DNA from: Omphiscola glabra
Lineage: Eukaryota > Mollusca > Gastropoda > Lymnaeidae
Direction: 5' to 3'
NCBI GenBank assembly: GCA_964017045.1
Contig: OZ024794.1
Location: forward strand, 25,539,340 to 25,603,339
DNA length: 64,000 bases
The translations under genes and the position numbers were made by a program. Numbering within the stretch: the first letter of the stretch is position 1; every line of letters starts with the position of its first letter. This document shows positions 48,201-58,490 of the stretch, in pieces. Under the pieces are notes generated by a model. That model had not been told where the DNA came from and did no database searches. It was given only the letters and a program-made list of their open reading frames with translations.

Positions 48201-51200
48201 AGGATCCATAAGATACTATCCCAACGGTTATCGAGCCAAGAATAACAATTGGAGGAAAAAAAAGTCAAGAGTTGCTTTTAAATTAAAAAAAATAAAAATA
48301 AAGTTTCTTTCCATTAAAATTAAGGCCAAGATGGCGCCTAAGTTTCTTTCCATTAAATTGAGGCCACGATGGCCGCCCAGCTTAACATCATGTGTGATAT
48401 TTTTAAGCTGCATATTGTTTTTCTTGCAGTCTATGAATATGTGGAGCAACTGCGCATGTCCGAACCAGTGTAAACGAGTTGACCCTTTGCCCTCTGACAG
48501 TTCTCTGACCACTGGTTCAATCATGCTTATTATGTAAGTAATAAAATAATCATTTCAAACTGAGGTCGAGGAAAAAAAAAAGGAACTCAAATAATCGGAA
48601 TAAACAAATATTGCAAATATCAGGACAATAGAATGTCCACATGTTAAAGAAGGTCTGCACAACTGAAAATATGAGGCGGGCCGTATTATTTTATAAAAAA
48701 ACTTTTGCGGGCCGAAAGACAATAAGACAAGGTAGAAAGCTATTAAGAAAAAAAAATGATAAAAAAATAATTTTTCGTTACTTCGCGGGCCGCAAAGTAG
48801 GTGCTGGCGGGCCACATGCGGGCCGCGGGTCGTATGTATTGCAGGCCTGTGTTAAAGAATTTAAGTTTGTTTTTAAAAATATCGTTTGTATATATTTTGG
48901 TTCTGGTGTGTCCTGCTTCCTTTTCGAAACCACCCCCACCCTCCTTTCCCATCTTTTTTTGAACTCCATACGTTTTATATTAATAGTAATGAGTAGAAAA
49001 AAAGGCCGTCATGCGTGATCTGTGAACTCAGGTAATTTTATTTTCTCTAGGGGGAGACGACTATTATATTAATCAATAAAGAGCCATTGGTATGGTGTCG
49101 GACTGTCTGTAGGGGAACTGTTTAAAGGCCGGCAGGTATGGTGTAGGACTGTCTGTAGGGGAACTGTTTAAAGGCCGCCAGATAGGGTGTCGGACTGTCT
49201 GTAGGGGAACTGTTTAAAGGCCGCCAGATAGGGTGTGGGAATGTCTGTAGGCCTATTGTTTAAAGGCCGCCAGATAGGGTGTGGGAATGTCTGTAGGCCT
49301 ATTGTTTAAAGGCCGCCGGATAGTGTGTGGGAATGTCTGTAGGACTATTGTTTAAAGCCGACAGGTAGGGTGTAGGACTGTCTGTTTTAAAAGCCGCCAC
49401 ATATTGTAGAAGATGAGAATTTAACACTTTTTTTTTTGTAACACGTGGACCCACCGGGTATTCTCCCAACTGCACTCAGTTAAGCGCTAGTCTTAAATAA
49501 TTTATGAACATTGATATCTCGACATACAGTTCTAACGTTCGGGTAACCATACTTATTTACTTGATCCGCTACTACCAGCGAGACCAAAGTAGCTCAAAGG
49601 ATTGAGATCTCAATTAAATGAGAAATATTTCAGTCTCAAAAATGTTTCATTTTATGTCCTCAGATTTTTTTCAATGTTATTCGTGTACCTGATTTTCGGC
49701 CTGGTTTTCAACTACACCAACAACAAGGCTGGAAAAGAACTTCTGCCAAATTACAGCTTTTGGTCATCCGTGCCTGGTCTCATAGCGGTGAGTGGCGAGC
49801 GTGGACATGAAGGTATATTACATTTTGGAATGATTTTTTAAAAATTGAATAACAAATTATAAAGTATACAACGTTCATTAGTCAGACTATCGATTAGTCA
49901 GACTATCCATTTGTCAGACTATCCATTAGTCAGACGATCCATTTGTCAGACAATCCACAAACAATGCCATACGATAAATATGGCCAAAACTTGTAGCCTT
50001 GCAGACACGTTGAGTGGAGGGCGTGTTTCGTAACTATGATTCAACAGTTCTATCATGATCCTAGCAGTGGTTAGTCGTATGATTCAACAGTTCTTTCATG
50101 ATTCTAGCAGTGGTTAGTCATATGATTCAACAGTTATATCATGATCCTAGCAGTGGTTAGTCGTATGATTCAAGTTCTATCATGATCCTAGCAGTGGTTA
50201 GTCGTATGATTCAACAGTTATATCATGATCCTATCAGTGGTTAGTCGTATGATTCAACAGTTATATCATGATCCTATCAGTGGTTAGTCATATGATTCAA
50301 CAGTTCTACCATGATCCTATCAGTGGTTAGTCATATGATTCAACAGTTCTACCATGATCCTATCAGTGGTTAGTCATATGATTCAACAGTTCTACCATGA
50401 TCCTAGCAGTGGTTAGTCATATGATTCAACAGTTCTACCATGATCCTAGCAGTGGTTAGTCATATGATTCAACAGTTCTACCATGATCCTAGCAGTGGTT
50501 AGTCATATGATTCAACAGTTCTACCATGATCCTAGCAGTGGTTAGTCATATGATTCAACAGTTCTACCATGATCCTAGCAGTGGTTAGTCATATGATTCA
50601 ACAGTTCTACCATGATCCTAGCAGTGGTGTATTTGTAAAAATAAACAGTGTACGGCCACTTGACAGAGTCCGTCAAAGTGTCATAAAGTGCTTTTAGTTA
50701 AATGTTTATCTACTCAAAATGTAGTGTGAAAGCTTAAAATATATATTTCTATATTCGGTTATCATCATTACAATCAGTGGCGTAGCTAGTGGGGTGTGGA
50801 CAGCACCAGGTGACACCACCTCAGGGGGTGACACCAAATTGAAAAATTGCATATTTACAGAGCACAACTGCTCGATCTAACCGAATTTCATAAAATTATA
50901 ACCGATCACACGTACATTGTCCACACATGTAACCAATCCAAATGTGTGCTTTTTTAAAAGTTCAAGGTTGGTGCGACATTTAAAGCAAGCTGATTTTGAA
51001 TTTCACAAAGTCATGGACTGGTATTTTGGATTTCACAAAGTCATGGACTGGTCAGTAGTTGATTTTTTGAAATTCATAGCTGAATGGGACTTACTGGAAT
51101 ATCTTCCAATGCTCTCGCAAAGCCTTCAATTGATTCTTACGATCTGTCTGTCTGAGGCTTCACGTGAGCGGGGATTTTCGAAACTAAGGCTATAGATATT

Positions 51201-51910
51201 GATTTATATCAAGTGATGGACATGTTTTCACCTTCGAAGACCAAGAAAGAAGTTAAAAAAAAAACAACAAATTGATAAAAAATTAACTGTAACTTAACGT
51301 CGTTACAGTTCTTAAATACATTTACATCCTAACCTTCATTTCATTTGTTTTTGTTCTTGTCATTGTTATACTCTGGACTTATCTTAACAATAAGAAATCC
51401 ATGGTGGAACTCGTGGGGAAGGCGGTGACACCATGAGATTACTGCACCGGGTGACACCAACACTAGCTACGCCACTGATTATAATCATCATCTTCACAAT
51501 CATAAACTTCATAATCATCAACTTCACAATCATCTTCTTCACAATCATCATCTTCACAATCATCATCTTCACAATCATCATCTTCACAATCATCATCTTC
51601 ACAATCATCCTCTTCACAATCATAATCTTCACAATCATCATCTACACAATCATCAGCGGTCAGTCCCGACCTGTTTAGGCCAGTGGTCAGTCCCGACCTG
51701 TTTAGGGCAGTGGTCAGTCCCGGCATGTTTAGAGCAGTGATCAGTCCCGACCTGTTTAGGGCAGTGGTCAGTCCCGACATGTTTAGAGCAGTGGTCAGTC
51801 GTGTCATCCTCACAGCTTAAATAGATTCTGTTCTCTGCTTTCAGGATGGTTTCAGACTGGTTCTCACCTGTTCGTGTGGGCGGAGCAAGGCGCAGTACGA
51901 CACGATTTAA
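45096..51910 (+). CDS. MRH-domain type I membrane receptor, CD-MPR-like (copy A), complete
   Basis: Coding exons are 45096-45268, 46362-46452, 47174-47283, 47721-47805, 48430-48533, 49664-49787 and 51845-51910. They total 753 nt, or 250 residues, with all phases consistent. A signal peptide (about 1-27) precedes the MRH domain (about 30-165), which has paired Cys and the motifs CRCKYNDGSGTVDISSLG, YNPCF, CKK and GKQST. A membrane span (about 182-204) follows, then a 46-residue cytosolic tail. The tail block PNYSFWSSVPGLIADG parallels the cation-dependent mannose-6-phosphate receptor tail, including its FW sorting pair (220-221). The protein ends YDTI, a YxxI-type adaptor signal. Known role of the family: sorting of glycoproteins between Golgi and endosomes. 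Of the canonical sugar contacts, Glu147 is kept, Arg is Lys125, Gln looks to be Lys91, and Tyr is not evident. M6P binding is therefore doubtful. A tandem paralog starts at 59330. Confidence 0.88.
45302..46010 (+). repeat. 22/21-bp minisatellite in MRH gene A intron 1
   Basis: The first block has units of 22 bp built on TTTGTTGTCATCTGTGGTCC. The second block has 21-bp units built on GCATATTGTCATCTGTGGTC. Together there are about 32 copies. The array starts only about 33 bases after the exon 1 donor. Its length leaves long false frames on both strands. Confidence 0.93.
46362..46452 (+). CDS. MRH gene A exon 2
   Basis: The acceptor is TCTATAG|ATT and the donor GCG|GTATGT. It encodes FPDVVASYDGSSYAYNPCF and GSCKDAA. 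Copy B has the equivalent exon, three bases shorter. Confidence 0.88.
46584..46735 (+). repeat. 40-bp tandem repeat, four copies, in MRH gene A intron 2
   Basis: Units start at 46584, 46624, 46664 and 46704 with CTTATCTTCTGTCACAGTCC. Each carries a CTGTCACAG stretch resembling a splice acceptor. Confidence 0.9.
47174..47283 (+). CDS. MRH gene A exon 3
   Basis: The acceptor is CCCCCCAG|GCT; the donor AA|GTTCGT is again weak. It encodes ACKKAGSDYIEMGKQST and WSYTGYYP. The length, 110 nt, is identical to copy B. Confidence 0.88.
47305..47506 (+). repeat. 22-23 bp minisatellite, about nine copies, in MRH gene A intron 3
   Basis: The unit is TTTCATTATACACCTGAATA followed by CA, with scattered substitutions. 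Confidence 0.85.
47721..47805 (+). CDS. MRH gene A exon 4: strand with ligand-site residues
   Basis: The acceptor is CCATAG|AAA and the donor GTG|GTCAGT. It encodes KAEVMYLC, then GE 13-14 residues after the Cys. 85 nt, identical in length to copy B. The residue at Cys-8 is Lys (codon split across the intron). Confidence 0.88.
48430..48533 (+). CDS. MRH gene A exon 5: end of MRH, start of membrane span
   Basis: The acceptor is CTTGCAG|TCT and the donor TTAT|GTAAGT. It encodes SMNMWSNCACPNQC, the closing Cys motif of the MRH fold, a short stalk, and the first residues of the membrane span (TGSIMLI). Confidence 0.86.
48651..48850. mobile_element. hAT-type MITE with perfect target duplication, in MRH gene A intron 5
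   Basis: Flanks are GTTAAAGA (48643-48650, 48851-48858). It starts AGGTCTGCACAAC and ends TTGCAGGCCTGT. It is the inverted relative of 11920-12144, sharing CTTCGCGGGCCGCAAAGTAG and CACATGCGGGCCGCGGGTCG. Confidence 0.92.
48890..49450 (+). repeat. dispersed repeat family with 46-bp internal tandem unit, copy 2
   Basis: Same outer sequence as 12220-12560. The internal array (49083-49395) has six to seven 46-bp units with GGACTGTCTGTAGG and TGTTTAAAGGCCGCC. Confidence 0.8.
49664..49787 (+). CDS. MRH gene A exon 6: membrane span and proximal tail
   Basis: The acceptor is CCTCAG|ATT and the donor GCG|GTGAGT. It encodes the rest of the hydrophobic span (FFSMLFVYLIFGLVF), then NYTNNKAGKELLP and NYSFWSSVPGLIA. 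Confidence 0.9.
49876..49955 (+). repeat. 16-bp tandem repeat, five copies
   Basis: The unit is CATTAGTCAGACTATC with CATTTG and GATC variants; 80 bp is 5 x 16. Confidence 0.9.
50036..50627 (+). repeat. 43-bp minisatellite, 14 copies, in MRH gene A intron 6
   Basis: The unit contains ATGATTCAACAGTTCTACCA and TGATCCTAGCAGTGGTTAGT. Variants sort by position: CTATCATG early, CTACCATG late. One unit lost three bases. Confidence 0.95.
50775..51477 (+). mobile_element. hAT element, internally deleted, with dimerisation-domain remnant
   Basis: The ends are perfect inverted 17-mers, CAGTGGCGTAGCTAGTG and CACTAGCTACGCCACTG. Flanking 8-mers are ATTACAAT and ATTATAAT (7/8). GGTGACACCA motifs recur in both subterminal regions. 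Inside lies a short transposase remnant. Confidence 0.93.
50917..51195 (+). pseudogene. hAT transposase C-terminal remnant
   Basis: A 92-codon frame ends with LTICLSEASRERGFSKLRL, the signature of the hAT C-terminal dimerisation region (A/SxxERxFSxLK). It also carries a 27-bp direct duplication (FHKVMDW twice). It is far too short to be functional. Confidence 0.8.
51488..51655 (+). repeat. 15-bp minisatellite, about 11 copies
   Basis: The unit is CTTCACAATCATCAT with minor variants. It is in frame on both strands. Confidence 0.92.
51656..51800 (+). repeat. 27-bp minisatellite, about five copies, next to the last exon of MRH gene A
   Basis: The unit is CAGTGGTCAGTCCCGACCTG followed by TTTAGGG. 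It ends about 45 bases before the exon 7 acceptor. Confidence 0.9.
51845..51910 (+). CDS. MRH gene A exon 7: distal tail with YDTI terminus
   Basis: The acceptor is GCTTTCAG|GAT. It encodes DGFRLVLTCSCGRSKAQYDTI and then TAA (51908-51910). Confidence 0.88.
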   Translation, partial: DGFRLVLTCSCGRSKAQYDTI

Positions 51911-52009
51911 AATGACGTCATCGACTTCTACTTCACGGGCCCCAGCTTTCACGAACAGCGGGCCATCCACTATAACTGACGGTCACTTCTAGAACGTCTG
52001 GCTTTATTC

Positions 52010-52227
52010 AATAAAGGATATTTTGATACTTTATAAGAACGCCACTTGTATGATCAATATTTCATTAATGTGGTGGTGTAATTTTAATAAATTGACGTTA
52101 TGGAGGTAAGAACTGGTTCTTTGATGAGAAGATGAGAAGTGTTGTTTCAAGTAAATATCGTTACAGTTTTATATTGTTTTTACATTATCATTGAAAGTAT
52201 GTCTTTTTTCAGTTATGTATGAATAAA
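52010..52227 (+). terminator. polyadenylation signals for MRH gene A
   Basis: AATAAA occurs at 52010-52015, 100 bases after the stop, and at 52222-52227. Either would give a 3' UTR shorter than 350 nt, ending before the satellite cluster. Confidence 0.6.
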
Positions 52228-52394
52228 GATTTACGTCACAATTTATATTAGTATTTTTGTGTGTGTTTGTGTGGTGTGAATGGACGAAGAACTGCTAGCT
52301 ACTAAGAGTTGACGATTTCTTGTAAAGTCATCTGACATTTTTCTTAAGAAACAAAATGAAGTGGGGGCGTGGAGACTTGCAAGGAGAGAACCTG

Positions 52395-53022
52395 TAAGAG
52401 AGAGGGAGAAAGTGGGAGAGAAAGTGAGAAAGTGGGAGAGAGTGAGAAAGTGGGAGAGAGGAAGAAATTGGTAGAGAGAGAAAGTGGGAGAGAGAGAAAG
52501 TGGGAGAGAGAGAAAGTGGGAGAGAGAGAAAGTGGGAGAGAGGGAGAAAGTAGGAGAGAGGGAGAAAGTGGGAGAGAGGGAAAAAGTGGGAGAGAGGAAG
52601 AGAAAGTGGGAGAGAGGGAGAAAGTGGGAGAGAGGGAGAAAGTGGGAGAGAGGGAGAAAGTGGGAGAGAGGGAGAAAGTGGGAGAGAGTGAGAAAGTGGG
52701 AGAGAGGGAGAAAGTGGGAGAGAGAGAGAAAGTGGGAGAGAGAGAAAGTGGGAGAGGGAGAAAGTGGGAGAGAGAGAAAGTGGGAGAGAGAGAAAGTGGG
52801 AGAGAGAGAAAGTGGGAGAGAGAGAAAGTGGGAGAGGAAGAAAGTGGGAAAGGGAGAAAGTGGGAGAGAGAGAAAGTGGGAGAGGGAGAAAGTGGGAGAG
52901 AGAGAAAGTGGGAGAGAGAGAAAGTGGGAGAGAGAAAAAGTGGGAGAGAGAGAAAGTGGGAGAGGGAGAAAGTGGGAGAGAGGAAGAAAGTGGGAGAGAG
53001 GGAGAAAGTGGGAGAGAGGGAG
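52395..53022 (+). repeat. GA-rich minisatellite of 16 and 18 bp units
   Basis: About 37 copies of AAGTGGGAGAGAGAG or AAGTGGGAGAGAGGGAG. The + strand has almost no C. Long frames on both strands (Lys/Arg/Glu-rich, or Ser/Leu/Pro-rich) are artefacts of this composition. Confidence 0.96.
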
Positions 53023-53096
53023 GGACTTTTATGAATTGACTTAATAATTATATTAATAAGTGACGTAATCATACGATTAGTAAGTTTGACATCCAC

Positions 53097-56000
53097 GGTC
53101 GTAGTCAGGAATGGACGTAGTCAGGAATGGTCGTAGTCAGGAAGGGACATAGTCAGGAATGGACGTAGTCAGGAATGGACGAGGTCATGAATGGACGTGG
53201 TCAGGAATGGACGTGGTCAGGAATGGGCGTGGTCAGGAATGGAGGTAATCAGGAATGGACTTAGTCAGGAATGGTCGTAGTCAGGAATGGACGTAGTCTG
53301 GAATGGTCGTAGTGAGGAATGGACGTGGTCAGGATTGGACGTAGTCAGGAATGAACGAGGTCAGAAATGGACGTAGTCAGGAATGGACGAGGTCAGGAAT
53401 GGACGAGGTCAGGAATGGACGTGGTCAGGAATGGACGTAGTCAGGAATGGACGTAGTCAGGAATGGTCGTAGTCAGGAATAGACGTGGTCAGGCATGGAC
53501 GTAGTCAGGAATGAACGAGGTCAGAAATGGACGTAGTCAGGAATGGACGAGGTCAGGAATGGACGTGGTCTGGAATGGACGTAGTCAGGAATGGACGAGG
53601 TCAGGAATGGACGTAGTCAGGAAAGGACGTAGTCAGGCTTGGACATAGTCAGGAATAGACGAGGTCAGAAATGGACGTGGTCAGGAATGGACGTAGTCAG
53701 GAATGGACGAGGTCAGGAATGGAGGTGGTCAGGAATGGACGAGGTCAGGAATGGTCGTAGTCAGGAATGGACGAGGTCAGGAATGGACGAGGTCAGGAAT
53801 GGACGTAGTCAGGAATGGACGAGGTCAGGAATGGACATGGTCAGGAATGGACATAGTCAGGAATGGATGAGGTCAGGAATGGACGTGGTCAGGAATGGAC
53901 GTAGTCAGGAATGGACGAGGTCAGGAATGGACGTGGTCAGGAATGGACGAGGTCAGGAATGATCGTAGTCAGGAATGGACGAGGTCAGGAATGGACGTGG
54001 TCAGGAATGGACGTAGTCAGGAATGGTCGTAGTCAGGATTGGACGAGGTCAGGAATAGACGTGGTCAGGAATGGACGTAGTCAGGAATGGACGTAGTCAG
54101 GAATGGTCAGGAATGGACGTGGTCAGGAATGGACTTAGTCAGGAATGGACGTAGTCAGGAATGGACGAGGTCAGGAATGGACGTGGTCAGGAATGGACGA
54201 GGTCAGGAATGGACGTGGTCAGGAATGGACGTGGTCAGGAATGGACGTGGTCAGGAATGGACGTGGTCAGGAATGGACGAGGTCAGGAATGGTCGTAGTC
54301 AGGAATGGACGAGGTCAGGAATGGACGTGGTCAGGAATGGACGTAGTCAGGAATTGTCGTAGTCAGGAATTGTCGTAGTCAGGAATGGACGTGGTCAGGA
54401 ATGGACGTAGTCAGGAATAGACGAGGTCAGGAATGGACGTGGTCAGGAATGGACGTAGTCAGGAATGGACGTAGTCATGAATGGACGTGGTCAGGAATGG
54501 ACGTTGTCAGGAATGGACGTAGTCAGGAATGGACGAGGTCAGGAATGGACGAGGTCAGGAATGGACGTGGTCAGGAATGGACTTGGTCAGGAATGGACGT
54601 GGTCAGGAATGGACGTGGTCAGGAATGGACGAGGTCAGGAATGGTCGTTGTGAGGAATGGACGAGGTCAGGAATGGACGAGGTCAGGAATGGACGTTGTC
54701 AGGAATGGACGTGGTCAGGAATGGACGTGGTCAGGAATGGACGTGGTCAGGAATGGACGAGGTCAGGAATGGTCGTAGTCAGGAATGGACGAGGTCAGGA
54801 ATGGACGTGGTCAGGAATGGACGTAGTCAGGAATGGACGTATTCAGGAATGGACGTGGTCAGGAATGGACGTGGTCAGGAATGGTCATAGTCAGGAATGG
54901 ACGTAGTCAGGAATGGACGAGGTCAGGATTGGACGTAGTCAGGAATGGACGAGGTCAGGTATGGACGTGGTCAGGAATGGAAGTAGTCAGGAATGGTCGT
55001 AGTCAGGAATGGACGTAGTCAGGAATGGACGTAGTCAGGAATGGACGAGATCAGGAATGGACGTGGTCAGGAATGGACGAGGTCAGGAATTGACGTGGTC
55101 AGGAATGGACGTGGTCAGCAATGGACTTGGTCAGGAATGGACGAGGTCAGGAATGGACGTGGTCAGGAATGGACGAGGTCAGGAATGGACGTGGTCAGGA
55201 ATGGACGTGGTCAGGAATGGACGAGGTCAGGAATGGACGTGGTCAGGAATGGACGTTGTCAGGAATGGACGTGGTCAGGAATGGTCGTAGTCAGGAATGG
55301 ACTTAGTCAAGAATGGACTTAGTCAGGAATGATCGTAGTCAGGAATGGACGTAGTCAGGAATGGACGAGGTCAGGAATGGACGTAGTCAGGAATGGACGT
55401 GGTCACGAATGGACGAGGTCAGGAATGGATGTAGTCAGGAATGGACGTAGTCAGGAATGGACGAGGTCAGGAATGGACGTAGTCAGGAATGGACATAGTC
55501 AGGAATTGACGAGGTCAGGAATGGACGAGGTCAGGAATAGACCTGGTCAGGAATGGACGTGGTCAGGAATGGACGTGGTCAGGAATGGACGTGTTCAGGA
55601 ATGGACGTGGTCAGGAATGGACGTGGTCAGGAATGGACGTGGTCAGGAATGGACGTGGTCAGGAATGGACGTGGTCAGGAATGGACGAGGTCAGGAATGG
55701 ACGAGGTCAGGAATAGACGTGGTCAGGAATGGACGTGGTCAGGAATGGACGTAGTCAGGAATGGACGTAGTCAGGAATGGTCGTAGTCAGGAATGGTCGT
55801 AGTCAGGATTGGACGTGGTCAGGAATGGACGTAGTCAGGAATGGTCGTAGTCAGGAATGGACGTAGTCAGGAATGGACGTAGTCAAGAATGGTCGTTTTC
55901 AGGAATGGGAGTAGTCAGGAATGGACGAGGTCAGGAATGGACGAGGTCAGGAATGGACGTGGTCAGGAATAGACGTAGTCAGGAATGGACGTGGTCAGGA

Positions 56001-56238
56001 ATGGACGTGGTCAGGAATGGACGTGGTCAGGAATGGACGAGGTCAGGAATGGACGTGGTCAGGAATGGACGTGGTCAGGAATGGACGAGGTCAGGAACGG
56101 ACGTGGTCAGGAATTGACGTGTTCAGGAATGGACGTGGTCAGGAATGGACGAGGTCAGGAATGGACGAGGTCAGGAATGGACGAGGTCAGGAATGGACGT
56201 GGTCAGGAATGGACGTAGTCAGGAATGGACGAGGTCAG
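53097..56238 (+). repeat. 16-bp satellite array, about 196 copies
   Basis: The consensus is GGACGTRGTCAGGAAT, with GGACGAGG, GGTCGTAG and rarer forms mixed throughout. The array covers 3142 bases with almost no length variation. The three forms are interspersed, and longer blocks (for example GGACGAGG-GGACGTGG-GGACGTAG) recur, suggesting amplification of multi-unit segments. Confidence 0.98.
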
Positions 56239-56332
56239 CACGTATATATTAATATCAGCATGTAAATATTGATATCAGCACGTATATATTGATATCAGCA
56301 CGTATATATTGATATCAGCATGTATATATTGA
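56235..56332 (+). repeat. 20-bp tandem repeat, five copies
   Basis: The unit is TCAGCACGTATATATTGATA. It directly continues the 16-bp array, sharing TCAGCA/TCAGGA at the junction. Confidence 0.9.
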
Positions 56333-58089
56333 GCTAAACTTTTAAAAATGTGCCAAGTCAGAAAGAAGGTCATTTTGACCCCATTCCCCCAACCCCCCCC
56401 CCCCCCCACAATCCCCACAATCCCCACAAACCCCCTTCTCCATGTTAATCCAAACATGACAAACAGTTATCTGAAAGCTGAGCTTTTCTGATGCTCGGGA
56501 CAAAAACGCAATTCCAGAGCGATCAAGTTCGACCATGAACCGTATAGTATTGGTGTGCAATGGCCGTGTCGCGACACACTGATGTGTCGCAAAGCTTGAA
56601 GTGTGTACGCAAGACTTGGATATACATTAATATTTCAAAGATTTCAAAAGGTGTTGCATTATTTTACATTAGACTTAGAGTGATATAATACAATCCATAT
56701 TATCTTAAGCATTGCTAATTTAAATTTATGCTGCTTGCCACCCAATTTAAAAAGAAAAATTGTGTTGGGTTTGTTTTTTTTTTTTTTCTTGCTGAGCATT
56801 AATAATTAGTTCTAGATGATGGTGTCGAAAAAGTTTCATTACACGATAGGCAATCTGAATAAAATCATTCATTACTTTGAAAACACGAATTTTCTTTTTA
56901 AAAAGATATATTCTTTTACTTCTGAAGTAACTGTGCAAGATGGTGTAATCAATGAAAACGAAACAAGAACAATAACAAAGATTCGGGTATTAACGATACC
57001 GTCTTGTCAGTTGTCAGTAACACTTAGTAGAAGAGATTATAAAGCCGAGTGTGTTGCAGCAAGAAAAGAAGTATTCTTCTAAAAAATTATTCTTAATAAA
57101 ATAGGAGGTGCATTAATAAGCTAGAAAAGCACAACTAACATTGCAGAAATAAATAAATTAATTTTCACATGCTCAATTGTATTCAAGTGGAGGAAAAACG
57201 GGAGAGAACTCTTTAAAAATAAAAGTAAGACAAAGGTTTACTCCCCTATTTGACACAATGTTTGTTATGCAACACAAATGTTCTCAACGGAGAATTTTAT
57301 TAATATAAAATTTATTTCTCAAATGACAAACTGTATGCATGATTTATATTTAATAAAATAACATTAAGCTTTTGGATATTATAAACTAAACAAATGCATA
57401 TTTTAATATCATAAAATAAATAATTGATTAAAGATACTTGGTTTTTTATTTATTAATTATTTTTCTTGTTAGGTTCAACGTCATTTAAGAAACAAAAAAA
57501 ATTCTCTAACAAACATAATGTGTATGACTAATAAATTAATTTGACAAATTCTAATTATAGAACATACTAAATCACGTGATTATGCAAGCAGCTTTAACAT
57601 TTGAATTGATTATTACATACAGGAATGCTAAGGGCCAAACTGATCCACGTTTATCAGTTGTTTTTTTCGTTTCACTTACGAGTGACTCCAGATTGATCTA
57701 AGTCTATCTACAACAGAACTTTCAACTTGTGATTTTAAGGCCTTGTTTTAACGTTATCCACGATGAACTACGGAGATATGATATGTTCTCTAGCACAGCG
57801 GTTCTCAAAATGTGCCATGGGTAGTTCAGAAAGCTCTTTCAAAACCACTGGAAATAAGGAGAGGCAATTTTTGTCACAATTTTCGAAAGTGTGCAACAGT
57901 TAAAACACTTTTCCCGTTTATACCTCCTTCTCGTAGTGATGGGCACCCTTAGGATTATTTGCTAAAAAAAAATTTAAAAAAAATTATTATTATTGTTATT
58001 ATAATTAATTGACACCACCACCGCCCCCACCGAACACCCTTTTTTTTCGATATCAATTTTAGTTCTGCCGATTAAGTATTTTTTTAAAT
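56333..58089. other. intergenic region between MRH genes A and B, part 1
   Basis: No gene is recognised. C15 at 56393 followed by CACAATCCC repeats. A GTGTCGCGACACAC palindrome lies at 56565. The 88-codon frame at 56816 has no known domain. CAGCGGTTCTCAAAATGTG at 57796 resembles a hAT end without a convincing partner. Confidence 0.45.
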
Positions 58090-58490
58090 CTTATATATTG
58101 ACTTCGCTTTTGTTCGTGGCGGGAAAACTCTTTGAACGGCTTATTGACCCATTTCCAGTCAATCTATCATACGCTCATTGCAGATGACAACATATACTAT
58201 CAAATTTTCAACCCCCCCCCCCCCCCAACCCCTCAAAACCAAATAGTTTTTTCCTGTTTTTCCAGAGATACATGAGGGAAATATGTCCACACTGATTTCA
58301 TGAAATGAAATGTCCAATAACTGCGCTAAATGAGATTCACAAAAATAAAATAATTTAAAAATCGCAAGTGCGCTTCGTGCGTAACATGTTCTTGTGTTTT
58401 TTTGGAATAGTTGGCGAAATATAAATTTGCTCTGTAAAATGGATGGGTCATTAGAATATTAATACAGTTCAGGGGCGTGAAAAAAAATGT
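58090..58490 (-). repeat. dispersed repeat family, copy 1 (inverted)
   Basis: The - strand reads CACGCCCCTGAACTGTATTA, AATGACCCATCC, TTTAGCGCAGTTAT, GTTGTCATC, and ends near CCACGAACAAAAGCGAA. It matches 60100-60468 and 62870-63243. Class is unknown. Confidence 0.75.

Noticed and set aside
42794..50627. CRISPR-like arrays
   Set aside because: The repeats are contiguous with no unique spacers, and the genome is eukaryotic.
52344..53096. Long frames on both strands (up to 250 codons), Lys/Arg/Glu-rich or Ser/Leu/Pro-rich
   Set aside because: They arise from the GA-rich tandem array, which lacks stop-forming bases. No start context, splice support or domain.
53639..56265. Many overlapping frames with a repeated MDVVRNGRGQEWT-type peptide
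   Set aside because: A 16-bp unit cycles through all frames. The peptides are translations of satellite DNA.
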